DNA of 64,000 nucleotides from Rhizobium sp. Root482 (lineage in GTDB: Bacteria > Pseudomonadota > Alphaproteobacteria > Rhizobiales > Rhizobiaceae), in NCBI RefSeq assembly GCF_001426565.1, contig NZ_LMFA01000021.1:62001-126000 (forward strand). Reading direction: 5' to 3'. The first letter of the stretch is position 1; each line of letters opens with the position of its first letter. Of this stretch, positions 54,415 to 63,699 are shown one piece after another. Under the pieces are notes generated by a model. The model did no database searches. It was not told the origin of the DNA and was given only the letters and a program-made list of their open reading frames with translations. The translations under genes and the position numbers were made by a program.

Positions 54415-54540
54415 CGAAGTGACGCACTCCTCCTCCCAGCGTCATTTCGATCCGACGGGCAACACTCCTCCTCCCAGTTGCCTGTCACCATAAATGACGC
54501 CCGCTGGATCTCCTCCCCCAGCGGGCGTTATTGATTCTTC
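54415..54540 (+). ncRNA. CUCCUCCC-loop sRNA element 1 (Cuckoo/CcsR-like)
   Basis: Two hairpins display the loop ACUCCUCCUCCCA: GACGC/GCGTC (54421-54443) and GGCAAC/GTTGCC (54458-54482). A third, terminator-like hairpin, ACGCCCGCTGG/CCAGCGGGCGT (54497-54528), has loop AUCUCCUCCC and a T-rich tail. Exposed anti-Shine-Dalgarno-like CCUCCUCCC loops next to DUF1127 genes are the hallmarks of the alphaproteobacterial Cuckoo/CcsR sRNAs. A second copy follows 270 bp downstream. Confidence 0.85.
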
Positions 54541-54689
54541 CCTGTAAGAATTTTCCTTTTATTTCAAAATACTGGCGCAGGTCGCCAGCGTACGCCGGAG
54601 CGGTGGAAAGCCAGCCATGCAATGGCGGCATTGGTGCCATTCGCTATTGTCTCTATCCTGTCCTGCCCGGGTGATCTAAAGTCAACTCA

Positions 54690-54815
54690 ACTTCGAGGCA
54701 GCGCACTCCTCCTCCCAGCGCGCCTTGATGGGATCGGCAACACTCCTCCTCCCGGTTGCCGATCAGAACAGGCAACGCCCGTCGGATCTCCTCCCCCGAC
54801 GGGCGTTGTTTTGCG
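54690..54815 (+). ncRNA. CUCCUCCC-loop sRNA element 2 (Cuckoo/CcsR-like)
   Basis: Same three-hairpin plan: AGGC-A-GCGC/GCGC-GCCT (54696-54725) and GATCGGCAAC/GTTGCCGATC (54732-54764) with loops ACUCCUCCUCCC(A/G). A terminator, AACGCCCGTCGG/CCGACGGGCGTT (54774-54807), has loop AUCUCCUCCC followed by GTTTTGCGTTTT. Stems differ from copy 1 by compensatory changes while loops are conserved. Confidence 0.85.
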
Positions 54816-55034
54816 TTTTGCACCTCTCACGCTTTGACGATTTGGAATAGACGGCACAGGCCGCGATCGCCCATATTTTGGTCAAAACGCGTCAATCCTC
54901 CTACCGAGGTCTGCAAGCGCTGCATGGGTGCGATGCACCATTATCTCTGTAAATTCCAGCCGTGAAAGACTATATCCCAGCCATCAGATGAGGCCGGCAA
55001 GGGTGCTGGCAAAACCTTGGAAAGGACCAGCATC

Positions 55035-55178
55035 ATGAACATTGCTCGCTCGTTCAACAATTGGCGCAAATACCGTCAGACCTGCAACGAACTCGGCCGC
55101 ATGAGCGACCGCGAACTCAGCGATCTCGGCATCGGCCGTGGCGACATTCAGTACGTCGCCCGCCAGGCCGTCAAGTAA
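55035..55178 (+). CDS. DUF1127 small protein 1
   Basis: 47 aa, basic, Arg-rich: MNIARSFNNWRKYRQTCNEL, then MSDRELSDLGIGRGDIQYVA, the DUF1127 signature (L-x-D-I/L-G-I-x-R-x-D-I). In Rhodobacter and relatives such proteins bind RNA and act with CUCCUCCC-loop sRNAs. Two such elements lie just upstream here. AAAGGA precedes the ATG. A terminator follows at 55218. Confidence 0.9.
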   Translation: MNIARSFNNWRKYRQTCNELGRMSDRELSDLGIGRGDIQYVARQAVK

Positions 55179-55217
55179 TCAGGCATGGGCCGGGCGACCG
55201 GCCGATGCGAAACTGCC

Positions 55218-55253
55218 AAACGCCCTCCGGCTTCCGTCGGAGGGCGTTTTTCT
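55218..55253 (+). terminator. Intrinsic terminator after DUF1127 gene 1
   Basis: AAACGCCCTCCG (55218-55229) pairs with CGGAGGGCGTTTT (55238-55250) and a T-run follows. Confidence 0.88.
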
Positions 55254-55658
55254 TTGCGGGATGCCTCTCACCGCCATAAGTCATGGCGGCTTTCACCAAT
55301 TCAACCATTACCTGCGAGCGTTAGTTTTGCCGCAACGCAGCATGGTTTGCCAATCGGGCATCAGGCCACAGGTGGCGACCGCCTCTGTTCAGTCTTCGCG
55401 TCCATTTCAATCCGGCAATAAGCGATCATTTGGAAATTGCGGCGAAACACCTTTATTCTCGGCTTTTTCAGGGCAGGATTACGGCAACACCCCGCCTTGG
55501 TTCATGGCGTTAGTCCTGAACAAAAAACGAGCTGAGCACTGCACAAATGCATAGCAGATGCCGCTTCTTTGCACTCCATTTTTTCCCGTCATAGGGGTAT
55601 AAGACTAGCAACGAGGCAGACAGATGGCTGTCGGCTCGATGTTCTTGAGGAAAAGACC
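55254..55658. other. Intergenic region between the two DUF1127 genes
   Basis: 405 bp. No frame with recognisable features and no further CUCCUCCC hairpin. It presumably carries the promoter of the second DUF1127 gene. Confidence 0.35.
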
Positions 55659-55802
55659 ATGAACCCGATTCGTGTCGCAAAAAACTGGATCAACTACCGC
55701 CGCACCGTTGCCGAACTGGGCAACCTGTCCAACCACGCCCTGTCGGATATCGGTATCACCCGTTTCGACATCCGCAACATCGCATCGCGCTCCTACCGTT
55801 AA
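55659..55802 (+). CDS. DUF1127 small protein 2
   Basis: 47 aa: MNPIRVAKNWINYRRTVAEL, then LSNHALSDIGITRFDIRNIA. Same length and DUF1127 core as protein 1, about half identical. GAGGAAAAG precedes the ATG at 55659. It has its own terminator at 55829, so the two genes are separate transcription units. Probably an RNA-binding regulator, from family knowledge. Confidence 0.9.
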   Translation: MNPIRVAKNWINYRRTVAELGNLSNHALSDIGITRFDIRNIASRSYR

Positions 55803-55828
55803 TCGGAACCGGAGTGTCGAGAGACTGA

Positions 55829-55854
55829 AAACGGCACCACATGGTGCCGTTTTG
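55829..55854. terminator. Intrinsic terminator after DUF1127 gene 2
   Basis: AAAACGGCACCA / TGGTGCCGTTTT, a nearly perfect palindrome with a T-run on each strand. Confidence 0.85.
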
Positions 55855-55945
55855 ATTCCAGCTCCCTGCTCATGGCGGCCCCTGTTCATGGCGGATAGCG
55901 ATTGCCCGGTTTCCTTCCCGGTCGCCATGCTCTAATAAGCGGCCC

Positions 55946-57358
55946 ATGACAGATAGATCTTCCCATTCCCCCATTCACATCATCGGCGGCGGTCTGGCCG
56001 GCTCGGAAGCGGCCTGGCAGATTGCAGAGGCCCGCATCCCGGTCATCCTGCACGAGATGCGTGGCGTGCGCGGAACAGATGCCCACAAGACGGATGGACT
56101 TGCGGAACTGGTCTGCTCCAATTCCTTCCGCTCGGATGATGCCACCAGCAACGCCGTGGGCGTCCTTCATGCGGAGATGCGGCTTGCCGGCTCGCTGATC
56201 ATGTCGGCGGCCGACAGGCATCAGGTCCCGGCAGGCGGGGCGCTTGCCGTCGACCGCGAGGGATTTTCGCAGGCTGTGACCGCAGCGATCGAGAGCCATC
56301 CGCTGATCACCGTCCGGCGCGAAGAGATGACCGGCCTGCCGCCGAAGGAATGGGACCTCGCCATCGTTGCCACCGGCCCGCTGACGGCGCCCTCGCTTGC
56401 GAGCGCCATCCAGGCCGAGACAGGCGCCGACGCCCTGGCCTTTTTCGACGCGATCGCGCCGATCGTCCATACCGAGAGCATCGACATGGACATCTGCTGG
56501 TTCCAGTCGCGCTACGACAAGGTGGGTCCCGGCGGCACCGGCAAGGACTATATCAACTGTCCGATGGACGAGGCGCAGTACAATGCCTTCGTGGATGCGC
56601 TGGTCGCCGGCGACAGGACCGGGTTCAAGGAATGGGAAGGCACGCCCTATTTCGACGGCTGCCTGCCGGTCGAGGTGATGGCCGAGCGCGGCCGGGAGAC
56701 GCTGCGGCACGGGCCGATGAAGCCGATGGGGCTGACCAATGCCCATAATCCGACCGTCAAGGCCTATGCGGTGGTGCAGTTGCGCCAGGACAATGCGCTT
56801 GGCACGCTCTATAATATGGTCGGTTTCCAGACCAAGCTGAAATATGGCGCCCAGGCCGAGATCATCCGGATGATTCCCGGTCTCGAAAAGGCGGAATTCG
56901 CCCGGCTCGGCGGCCTGCACCGCAACACCTATATCAATTCGCCGATCCTGCTCGATCAATCGCTGACATTGAAGAGCCGTCCGGGACTGCGGTTTGCCGG
57001 CCAGATCACCGGCTGCGAAGGCTATGTCGAAAGCGCCAGCATCGGCCTGCTTGCCGGCCGATTCGCCGCCGCAGAGCGCAAGGGGCAAGCGATCGTGGCG
57101 CCGCCGGCGACCACCGCCTTCGGATCGCTGCTTCACCATATCACCGGCGGCCACATCACCTCCGACGACGAACCGGGCAAGCGCTCGTTCCAGCCGATGA
57201 ACATCAATTTTGGGCTGTTTCCGCCGCTGGAGCCGGGCGCTATCGTCAAGCCGGAGGGCGTCAAGCGCTTTCGTGGCAAGGACAAGACCGTGATGAAAAG
57301 GCAGCTTCTCGCCGAACGCGCCCTTGCCGACTGCGCCACCTGGCTGAAGGGAATCTAG
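55946..57358 (+). CDS. trmFO: tRNA (uracil-54,C5)-methyltransferase, folate/FAD-dependent
   Basis: 470 aa. It makes ribothymidine at tRNA position 54 using methylenetetrahydrofolate. FAD-binding start [18 protein letters not shown], family segments [18 protein letters not shown] and [15 protein letters not shown] (Cys near the active site), and a late LLHHITGGH. Length and motifs are complete. It overlaps the 3' end of the convergent gene at 57355-57795 by 4 bp. Confidence 0.97.
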   Translation: MTDRSSHSPIHIIGGGLAGSEAAWQIAEARIPVILHEMRGVRGTDAHKTDGLAELVCSNSFRSDDATSNAVGVLHAEMRLAGSLIMSAADRHQVPAGGALAVDREGFSQAVTAAIESHPLITVRREEMTGLPPKEWDLAIVATGPLTAPSLASAIQAETGADALAFFDAIAPIVHTESIDMDICWFQSRYDKVGPGGTGKDYINCPMDEAQYNAFVDALVAGDRTGFKEWEGTPYFDGCLPVEVMAERGRETLRHGPMKPMGLTNAHNPTVKAYAVVQLRQDNALGTLYNMVGFQTKLKYGAQAEIIRMIPGLEKAEFARLGGLHRNTYINSPILLDQSLTLKSRPGLRFAGQITGCEGYVESASIGLLAGRFAAAERKGQAIVAPPATTAFGSLLHHITGGHITSDDEPGKRSFQPMNINFGLFPPLEPGAIVKPEGVKRFRGKDKTVMKRQLLAERALADCATWLKGI

Positions 57359-57795
57359 GCCGAAGGGTCTGCTTTCAGGTCCAGTTGCGGCTGAAAACTG
57401 TCGAGCAGCCAGAGCGAGACTTCGGCCGTGATCTGGGCCGTGCGGAATTCATACGTGCCGTCCAGCTGCGGGAAATCGATAAAATGGACTGCAAGCCCCT
57501 GGCCGCTCGGTGCGTCTTTCACATTGACCTTGCCCGCCTCGATCACATGGCAGGCATAGTGATGCCCCTGGGAGATCATGAAACCGGCCTTGCCGTCGTA
57601 GAGACGGACGAAATAGGCCTGTTCATCGGCCGTTGCATGGATGGCTCTGATCGCTTCTTCCGGAAAGGCACGCCCGAAATCGAGAATCGCCAGTCCGGTG
57701 TCCGGGTCCTGCCGGTCATTCTCGGCGCGTGTCCTCATGCGCAGGTAGAAGAAGCCTGCGAGCAGAATGCAGATGATGACGATCGGCCAGATCAT
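57355..57795 (-). CDS. Hypothetical membrane-anchored protein
   Basis: 146 aa. An N-terminal transmembrane helix ([20 protein letters not shown]) is followed by a soluble domain ([53 protein letters not shown]). No named family comes to mind. AAAGGA lies upstream of the ATG at 57795. Convergent with trmFO. Confidence 0.7.
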   Translation of the reverse strand: MIWPIVIICILLAGFFYLRMRTRAENDRQDPDTGLAILDFGRAFPEEAIRAIHATADEQAYFVRLYDGKAGFMISQGHHYACHVIEAGKVNVKDAPSGQGLAVHFIDFPQLDGTYEFRTAQITAEVSLWLLDSFQPQLDLKADPSA

Positions 57796-57908
57796 GGCGC
57801 CGGTTCCTTTCACGCCGTTCCCAGACTATAGAGCCGCGACTTTATAGAGCCAAACTTGCGCCAATGTCCCGCCCCCGCGGTAGAGTCGAGCGCCTCCCTG
57901 TTCCAACC

Positions 57909-58784
57909 CTACCATCTGCCTGTGCGCGCGGTTCTCCACATCCACCACTGACGGCGCCATTGTGCAGGCAGGATCGAGCGCTCGAAAAGTCCGGCGCCCG
58001 CCCGTTCGGCGCGATCGAACACGGGCTCGGCCAGTGCCAGTGCGGTAAAGGCATGGCGGTTGGCAGCCGAGATCCTTGCCGCATCGGCGCGCGCCTTGGC
58101 GAGGTGCTCGCGGCCAAGCCCGGCGAAGGCGCGAATGGCAAGGCCGATCGCATCCTTGTCCTCGCCCGAAAGGAAAGTTTCCCGGGTAAGGCCCGTTGCG
58201 GCAAGCAGGTCGGCGGGGAAATAGACCTGGCCGCGACGGCGATGCTGCGGCAGCAGCAAAAGCAGGCCCGCAACCGTCTGGGCAACGCCGGCATGGCCGG
58301 CAGCGACCGCCGATTGTGGCGCGCCTGCCGGATCAAGAACAAGGCTGGCGAGCTGGATAAGCGCGGACGCGGTTTCGCCGGCATATCCCTCAAGCGACGA
58401 ACGGCTTTCCATCGGGTCGTCGTAAAGATCGAAGATGCGGGCATCGATCATGTCCTGGAGGACCGGGATGGGCAGATCGTGCGCCTCGATGGCGACAAGC
58501 AACGCTTCGGCGAGAGGATGCCCGTTGGCGCCGGCGCCGGTTTTATCGTAGAGCACGTCGCGCCACCATTGCAGGCGGATTTCACCGGGCAGCGGTTCGC
58601 GCACGATATCGCGTATGCGGGCAATCTCCGCGTGGAACGCATAGAGTGCCGACAAGGGGCCGCGCTTGTCCGGCGGCGACAGAAGACAGGCGAGATAACG
58701 GTCGCGATCGCTGATGCGCAATGCACCAAGAGACTGGTCGTAGTCCGCCTTGCCGGATGCGGGAAGATTTTCGGGAATGGTCAT
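57909..58784 (-). CDS. Squalene/phytoene synthase family protein (NDUFAF6-like)
   Basis: 291 aa with an isoprenyl-synthase fold: SPPDKRGPLSALYAFHAEIA, RLQWWRDVLYD, DLYDDPMESRSSLEGYAGET and GQVYFPADLLAATGL. The aspartate-rich motifs of true synthases are altered (IRDIVREP where DxxxD is expected), which points to the NDUFAF6-like subgroup linked to respiratory complex I assembly rather than carotenoid synthesis. It lies 3 bp after the Mth938-like gene, which is a homologue of another assembly factor. Confidence 0.8.
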   Translation of the reverse strand: MTIPENLPASGKADYDQSLGALRISDRDRYLACLLSPPDKRGPLSALYAFHAEIARIRDIVREPLPGEIRLQWWRDVLYDKTGAGANGHPLAEALLVAIEAHDLPIPVLQDMIDARIFDLYDDPMESRSSLEGYAGETASALIQLASLVLDPAGAPQSAVAAGHAGVAQTVAGLLLLLPQHRRRGQVYFPADLLAATGLTRETFLSGEDKDAIGLAIRAFAGLGREHLAKARADAARISAANRHAFTALALAEPVFDRAERAGAGLFERSILPAQWRRQWWMWRTARTGRW

Positions 58785-58787
58785 GGT

Positions 58788-59174
58788 TCAAACGGCTATG
58801 AATGCGGCAGCCACGGCGCGGGATTCGGCCAGCATGATATTATAGGTACGCACCGCCGCCCCGGTGCTCATCGGATCGGACGAAACCCCGTGCTGCCGCA
58901 ACTGCGCCTTCAACTCCGCCGGCAAGGGCCGGATATCCTTGCCCGTTCCCACCAGCAGCACCTCGATCTCCGCTGCCTCGCTGAAGACGCGCTGGAAGTT
59001 GGCGACGGTCAGCGGATCGCCCTCCTCCATGTCCCAGCCGTAAATGCCGGACGGCAGCATGAGCAAGGAGCCGCGATGCGACATATCGGCAAACCGAAAT
59101 CCGCCATTGCCGTAGCTGTCGATCGGCGCCCGGCCGGGGAAATGTGCATTGCGGATCTTTATCGGCTTGCGCAT
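58788..59174 (-). CDS. Mth938-like (NDUFAF3-type) protein
   Basis: 128 aa. The family core GSLLMLPSGIYGWDMEEG, IEVLLVGTGKDIRPLPAEL and VSSDPMSTGAAVRTYNIML identify the DUF498/Mth938 fold, homologous to mitochondrial complex I assembly factor NDUFAF3. It is placed 5 bp after secDF and 3 bp before the NDUFAF6-like gene. A role at the membrane in complex I assembly is inferred from the homologues. Confidence 0.9.
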   Translation of the reverse strand: MRKPIKIRNAHFPGRAPIDSYGNGGFRFADMSHRGSLLMLPSGIYGWDMEEGDPLTVANFQRVFSEAAEIEVLLVGTGKDIRPLPAELKAQLRQHGVSSDPMSTGAAVRTYNIMLAESRAVAAAFIAV

Positions 59175-59179
59175 ATCGA

Positions 59180-61726
59180 TCAGGCTCCCTTGCTCGCATC
59201 CGCGCCTTCGGGTTTGCCTGCATTGCTTCCCGGCGCCGCGTGCCGCAGCTTGAAGAGGATCAGAACCGGGCCTGCGACATAGATAGACGAGAAGGTCCCG
59301 ACGGCAACACCGAACAGCATGACGAAGGCGAAGGCCTGGATCGCCTCGCCCGCGAAAAGGGAAAGCGCTGCAAGCGCCAGCATGGTCGTCGCGCCGGTCA
59401 GCACCGTTCGCGACAGTGTCTGGTTGATCGAGGTGTCGATCAGGATCGGCAGAGGCATTCGCGGGAAGAGCCTGAGATTTTCGCGCACCCGGTCATAGAC
59501 CACCACCGTGTCGTTCAGCGAGTAGCCGACGATCGTCAACAGGGCGGCGATGCTGGTGAGATTGAACTCCATGCCGGTAACGACGAAAAGACCGAGGGTC
59601 AAAAGCACGTCGTGCAATGTGGCAACGATGGCACCGGCGGCAAACTGCCATTCGAACCGGAACCAGATATAGAGAAGGATCGCGGCCAGCGAGGCCATGA
59701 CCCCAAGCGTCGCCGCCGCTGTCAGATCGCCGGATATTGTGGGACCGACGACCTCGACACGGCGGAATTCATAGGCATCCTCCAGTTCGCCCCTGATGAG
59801 GACCACCGAGGTCTGCTCGGCATTCTCGCCGCCATCGCGCGCATGCACGCGCACCACGACATCGCGAGGCGACCCGAACGGCTTTACCGTGATCTCGCCA
59901 AGATTGAGCTCGTCCAGCCGCGCGGTGATATCGCCGATATCGGCATTCCCCTGGCGCGCCTTCAGCTCGATCACGGAGCCGCCGGAGAAATCGATGCCGA
60001 GATTGAGACCGACGGCGCCGAACAGCAGCATGCTCAGAACAGAGAGCACGGCCGTCAGCGAGAACACGTAATTGCGGATGGCCATGAACCGGAACCCGGT
60101 GCCGTCGAACAGCCCGGTGCGGATCCCCTCCGGCAGATGGGTCGGCCGGCGGCGTTGCAGCCATACGTCCAGCATGACGCGCGTGAGCGTAAAGGCGGTA
60201 AAGAGCGTCGTGACGATACCGATGGCAAGCGTGACGGCAAAGCCGCGCACCGGCCCGGTGCCGAGGAACAGAAGGACGATGGCGGCGATCAGCGTGGTGA
60301 TATTGGCATCGACGATGGCGGCGAATGCGCGGGAAAAGCCGAACTCCATTGCATCGCGGACCGAGCGGCCGTGGCGGGCCTCCTCGCGGATACGCTCATA
60401 GATCAGCACATTGGAATCGACAGCCATGCCGATCGTCAGCACGATGCCGGCAATGCCCGGCAGGGTGAGCACCAGGCCCATCGCCGAGAGAACGGCGATG
60501 ATCATCACCACATTGAGCGCGACCGCCAGGCTGGCGATCAAACCGAAAAATCCGTAGAAGCCGAGCATGAACAGGATGACAAGCCCGGCGCCGATGGCAC
60601 CGGCAACCAGGGTGGAGTGAATTGAATCCGCGCCGCGACCGGCTCCGATCGATCGTTCCTCGACGACGGTCAGCGGCGTCGGCAAGGCGCCGGCGCGCAG
60701 CATCAGCGCCAGATCCTCGGCACCCTCGACGCTCATGGGTGCCGCAAGCTGAACGGTCCCGTCGGTGATCGCCTTGCGCACCAGCGGTGTCGCGATGACG
60801 GCGCCGTCGAGGACCACCGCCAGGGTAACGCCGGCACTATTGGCCGTGGCATCCGCAAACCGCGCCGCAGCTTGCGGCGAAAAGCGCAAATTGACGACGG
60901 GATCTCCCGACTGCGCGTTGATGGCCGCCCTCGCCTCGATGATATCGGCGCTGGCGACGATCGGTTGCCGGCGGACAAGATAGCCGATCGGCGGATCGTC
61001 GGCCGAATAGAGAATTTCCGAACCCGCCGGCGGTTGGCTGGAAACCGCATCCTCGACCGGCATCGACATATCGATGGTGCGAAAGGACAACGCAGCGGCC
61101 TGGCTGAGGATATATTTCAATTGTTCCGGATCGGCGCGCCCCGGCAATTGCACGGTGATGCGGTCAGCGCCACGCTTGCGGATTTCCGGGTGAAGCGCGT
61201 CAAGCCCGGCGAGGCGACGGTGAAGGATGGGGACAGCGTCATCGAGGGCCGCCGTCATGCGCCGCTCGATGCCCTTGTCCGTCATTTCGAGATGAAGGAC
61301 ACCATCGGCCGCACTTTTGAGGATGACCTCGGCGGCTTTATCTTCGGCGGCCTCGGCCTGCGAAGCGGTCAGGGGTTGAAGGGCCACCTGCGCGGCCTGC
61401 ATTTGTGCCGGATCGCGCAGGCGAAGGTCAACGGATTGGCCGGTGCCCGTCAGATCAAAATAGCCGATATCCGCTGCCCGCAATCGCGAGCCGACAGCCT
61501 CGACGAGGGCTTCTAGCCTGGCCTCGACCACATCCTCGCGCTCGATCCTCAGCGTGATCTGCGATCCGCCCTGAAGATCGAGCCCCAGCCTCAGCCGGTT
61601 TTTTGTGAGCCAGCCGGGCAAACCATCAAGAATGCTGCCCGGCAATGCATTCGGTAGCGCGACCAGGATGCTGACAAGCACCACGAGCCAGACGATGAAG
61701 GTTTTCCAACGGGAAACATACGGCAT
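59180..61726 (-). CDS. secDF: Protein translocase subunit SecDF (fused)
   Basis: 848 aa, SecD and SecF in one chain, 12 transmembrane helices expected. SecD part: NRLRLGLDLQGGSQITLRIE, a large periplasmic P1 domain and GFYGFFGLIASLAVALNVVM. The SecF part begins near 555 with NLGIDFSGGSVIELKA and includes FRRVEVVGPTISGDLTAAA, GMEFNLTSIAALLTIVGYS and LNDTVVVYDRVRE. It uses the proton gradient to help Sec-dependent export. Its ATG at 61726 lies 54 bp after yajC, the usual partner. Confidence 0.97.
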   Translation of the reverse strand: MPYVSRWKTFIVWLVVLVSILVALPNALPGSILDGLPGWLTKNRLRLGLDLQGGSQITLRIEREDVVEARLEALVEAVGSRLRAADIGYFDLTGTGQSVDLRLRDPAQMQAAQVALQPLTASQAEAAEDKAAEVILKSAADGVLHLEMTDKGIERRMTAALDDAVPILHRRLAGLDALHPEIRKRGADRITVQLPGRADPEQLKYILSQAAALSFRTIDMSMPVEDAVSSQPPAGSEILYSADDPPIGYLVRRQPIVASADIIEARAAINAQSGDPVVNLRFSPQAAARFADATANSAGVTLAVVLDGAVIATPLVRKAITDGTVQLAAPMSVEGAEDLALMLRAGALPTPLTVVEERSIGAGRGADSIHSTLVAGAIGAGLVILFMLGFYGFFGLIASLAVALNVVMIIAVLSAMGLVLTLPGIAGIVLTIGMAVDSNVLIYERIREEARHGRSVRDAMEFGFSRAFAAIVDANITTLIAAIVLLFLGTGPVRGFAVTLAIGIVTTLFTAFTLTRVMLDVWLQRRRPTHLPEGIRTGLFDGTGFRFMAIRNYVFSLTAVLSVLSMLLFGAVGLNLGIDFSGGSVIELKARQGNADIGDITARLDELNLGEITVKPFGSPRDVVVRVHARDGGENAEQTSVVLIRGELEDAYEFRRVEVVGPTISGDLTAAATLGVMASLAAILLYIWFRFEWQFAAGAIVATLHDVLLTLGLFVVTGMEFNLTSIAALLTIVGYSLNDTVVVYDRVRENLRLFPRMPLPILIDTSINQTLSRTVLTGATTMLALAALSLFAGEAIQAFAFVMLFGVAVGTFSSIYVAGPVLILFKLRHAAPGSNAGKPEGADASKGA

Positions 61727-61780
61727 GAGGCTCTCGGACCTGTCTCTTCAAAGCCGGCCGGCAATGGCCGCGCTTGCTGC

Positions 61781-62116
61781 CTATTCCTTGAGCGGTTCGC
61801 CCTTCACGCGAACTTCGCTCACACCGCTGCGCAGCACGCGGATCTTGATACCGTCGGCGATCTCGACTTCGAGTTCGCTGTCATCGACGACCTTGGTCAC
61901 CTTGCCAAGAATACCGCCGCCGGTCACGACCTGATCGCCACGCCGGATGTTCTTCAAAAGCTCCTCGCGACGCTTCATGTTGGCGCGCTGCGGGCGAATG
62001 ATGAGAAAATACATTACCACGAAGATCAGCAGAAACGGCAGGATCGACATGAGAATATCGGCGCCGCCGGCGCCTGCGCCGGGTACTGTCTGGGCGAATG
62101 CTTCGGTAATGAACAT
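61781..62116 (-). CDS. yajC: Preprotein translocase subunit YajC
   Basis: 111 aa. One transmembrane helix (about 20-41, DILMSILPFLLIFVVMYFLI) followed by the hallmark IRPQRANMKRREELLKNI and a small KOW-like beta domain RRGDQVVTGGGILGKV. It associates with SecDF at the inner membrane. It is the first gene of the leftward yajC-secDF-Mth938-like-synthase set. Confidence 0.96.
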   Translation of the reverse strand: MFITEAFAQTVPGAGAGGADILMSILPFLLIFVVMYFLIIRPQRANMKRREELLKNIRRGDQVVTGGGILGKVTKVVDDSELEVEIADGIKIRVLRSGVSEVRVKGEPLKE

Positions 62117-62358
62117 CTATCACTCCTTGGGATGCGGCTCGGGCGGACAATGCCCCTGTCAAGACCGCCGAAATATAGGAAAGGCTGATATGAATGCAAT
62201 AACAGACCAACCCGCTCTCGTTCAGCCTCTTACAGCAAATTGCCTGAAGGCGAAGCACTTTCTGCCGGATTTCGCCTCTTTTACCGTTCTCCGGCCCATG
62301 CTACCGGACGGACCTGCGGAGATGACGAAGGACAGCCACGACGGCTTGGAGGATATAC

Positions 62359-63231
62359 ATGCAGGATACGAAAATCGACGTTCTGATCGCCGAAATGCGC
62401 AAGCTTTCCGAAGCCATCGAGCGGATTGCCGGTCCGGCCCCCGCCGTCAACGACTGGAATGCCGCGGAGTGTTTCGTCTGGTCGCCCCAGCGCCTGCATC
62501 TGCAGCCGGTCGCCAAGCCGAACCGGGTCGAACTGGATTTGATCCAGGCGGTGGACCATGTCCGGGACATCCTGTTCGACAATACGTTGCGTTTCGCGCA
62601 GGGCTTTCCGGCAAACAACGTCCTTCTCTGGGGCGCGCGGGGCATGGGGAAATCCTCCCTCGTAAAGGCTGTACATGCAAGCGTCACTCGCGACCGGCAG
62701 ACACCCCTGAAGCTCGTCGAGGTGCACCGCGAGGATATCGCCACGCTGCCGACGCTGATGGAAATCCTCAAGAGCGCGCCGGTACCGATCATCGTCTTCT
62801 GCGACGATCTCTCCTTCGATCATGACGATACGTCCTATAAGTCGCTGAAGGCGGTTCTCGATGGCGGGATTGAAGGTCGGCCGGCCAATGTCCTGCTCTA
62901 TGCGACATCCAATCGCCGACATCTCCTGCCGCGCCACATGATGGAAAACGAACAGTCGACGGCCATCAATCCTTCCGAAGCCGTCGAGGAGAAGGTGTCG
63001 CTTTCGGACCGTTTCGGGCTCTGGCTCGGTTTCTACAAATGCAGCCAGGACGATTACCTGGCGATGATCGACGGCTATGCCGCCCATTTCGGGTTGGGAA
63101 CCGACCGGGCGCAGATGCATGCCGAAGCGCTCGAATGGAGCACGACGCGAGGCGCCCGCTCCGGACGCGTCGCCTGGCAGTTCATCCAGGATCTCGCCGG
63201 CCGTTCGCACAAGAAGATCGATCTCTCCTGA
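62359..63231 (+). CDS. DUF815 family AAA ATPase
   Basis: 290 aa. Walker A GARGMGKS (92-99), Walker B IIVFCDDLSF (D149-D150), a sensor-like YATSNRRHLLPRHM and the DUF815 ending GRVAWQFIQDLAG. The N-terminal 50 residues hold a short coiled coil. GGAGG precedes the ATG at 62359. It diverges from yajC, a placement I associate with Rhizobiales. Function unknown; predicted ATP-binding protein. Confidence 0.9.
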   Translation: MQDTKIDVLIAEMRKLSEAIERIAGPAPAVNDWNAAECFVWSPQRLHLQPVAKPNRVELDLIQAVDHVRDILFDNTLRFAQGFPANNVLLWGARGMGKSSLVKAVHASVTRDRQTPLKLVEVHREDIATLPTLMEILKSAPVPIIVFCDDLSFDHDDTSYKSLKAVLDGGIEGRPANVLLYATSNRRHLLPRHMMENEQSTAINPSEAVEEKVSLSDRFGLWLGFYKCSQDDYLAMIDGYAAHFGLGTDRAQMHAEALEWSTTRGARSGRVAWQFIQDLAGRSHKKIDLS

Positions 63232-63253
63232 GCCACTGCCCAAGCTTCACAGG

Positions 63254-63679
63254 TCAGCGAGGCGTCGGCGTATAGGGATGGAAGGCGACATCGATCCAGA
63301 AACGGGCGAATCCCTCGGCAAACCGTCGATAGCCGCCGAGCGAAGAAGGTTTTAGCGCGTAGGCATTGGCGCCTTGCGCATAGGACAGGTGGACATCGGC
63401 CGGATTCATTGAGGATGTCAGAACGATGACGGGAAGGACCGCCGTCTTCTTGTCGGTGCGAATGCGCTTCAGCAGTTCCATGCCATCGGTGCCCGGCATG
63501 TTGATATCCAGCAGCACATAATCGAACAATTCCCCCGAGAGGCACCTCGCCGCCGCGTCGCCATCGGCGATATGCGTAACTTCCAGATCCTCGGTGACGT
63601 CGGAAAACGCCCGGATGACGAACTGCGCGTCGATCGGATCGTCATCGACGACAAGCAGCTTTTTGGTCCGGTTTTGCAA
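63254..63679 (-). CDS. Stand-alone response regulator (CheY/Rcp1-like)
   Basis: 141 aa, a single receiver domain. LLVVDDDPID (D12, D13), YVLLDINMPGTDG (phospho-acceptor D58), VIVLTSSM (T88) and YALKPSS (K110) complete the active site. There is no output domain. It starts 20 bp after the histidine kinase stop on the same strand, so the two probably form one two-component system, similar to Rcp1-type regulators paired with phytochrome-like kinases. Confidence 0.93.
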   Translation of the reverse strand: MQNRTKKLLVVDDDPIDAQFVIRAFSDVTEDLEVTHIADGDAAARCLSGELFDYVLLDINMPGTDGMELLKRIRTDKKTAVLPVIVLTSSMNPADVHLSYAQGANAYALKPSSLGGYRRFAEGFARFWIDVAFHPYTPTPR

Positions 63680-63699
63680 AAGTCTGGCTTTCTGCGCGG

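Noticed and set aside
54415..54815. CRISPR-like array suggested by repeated ACTCCTCCTCCC
   Set aside because: The repeats are hairpin loops with different complementary stems and irregular spacing, with no spacers and no cas genes nearby.
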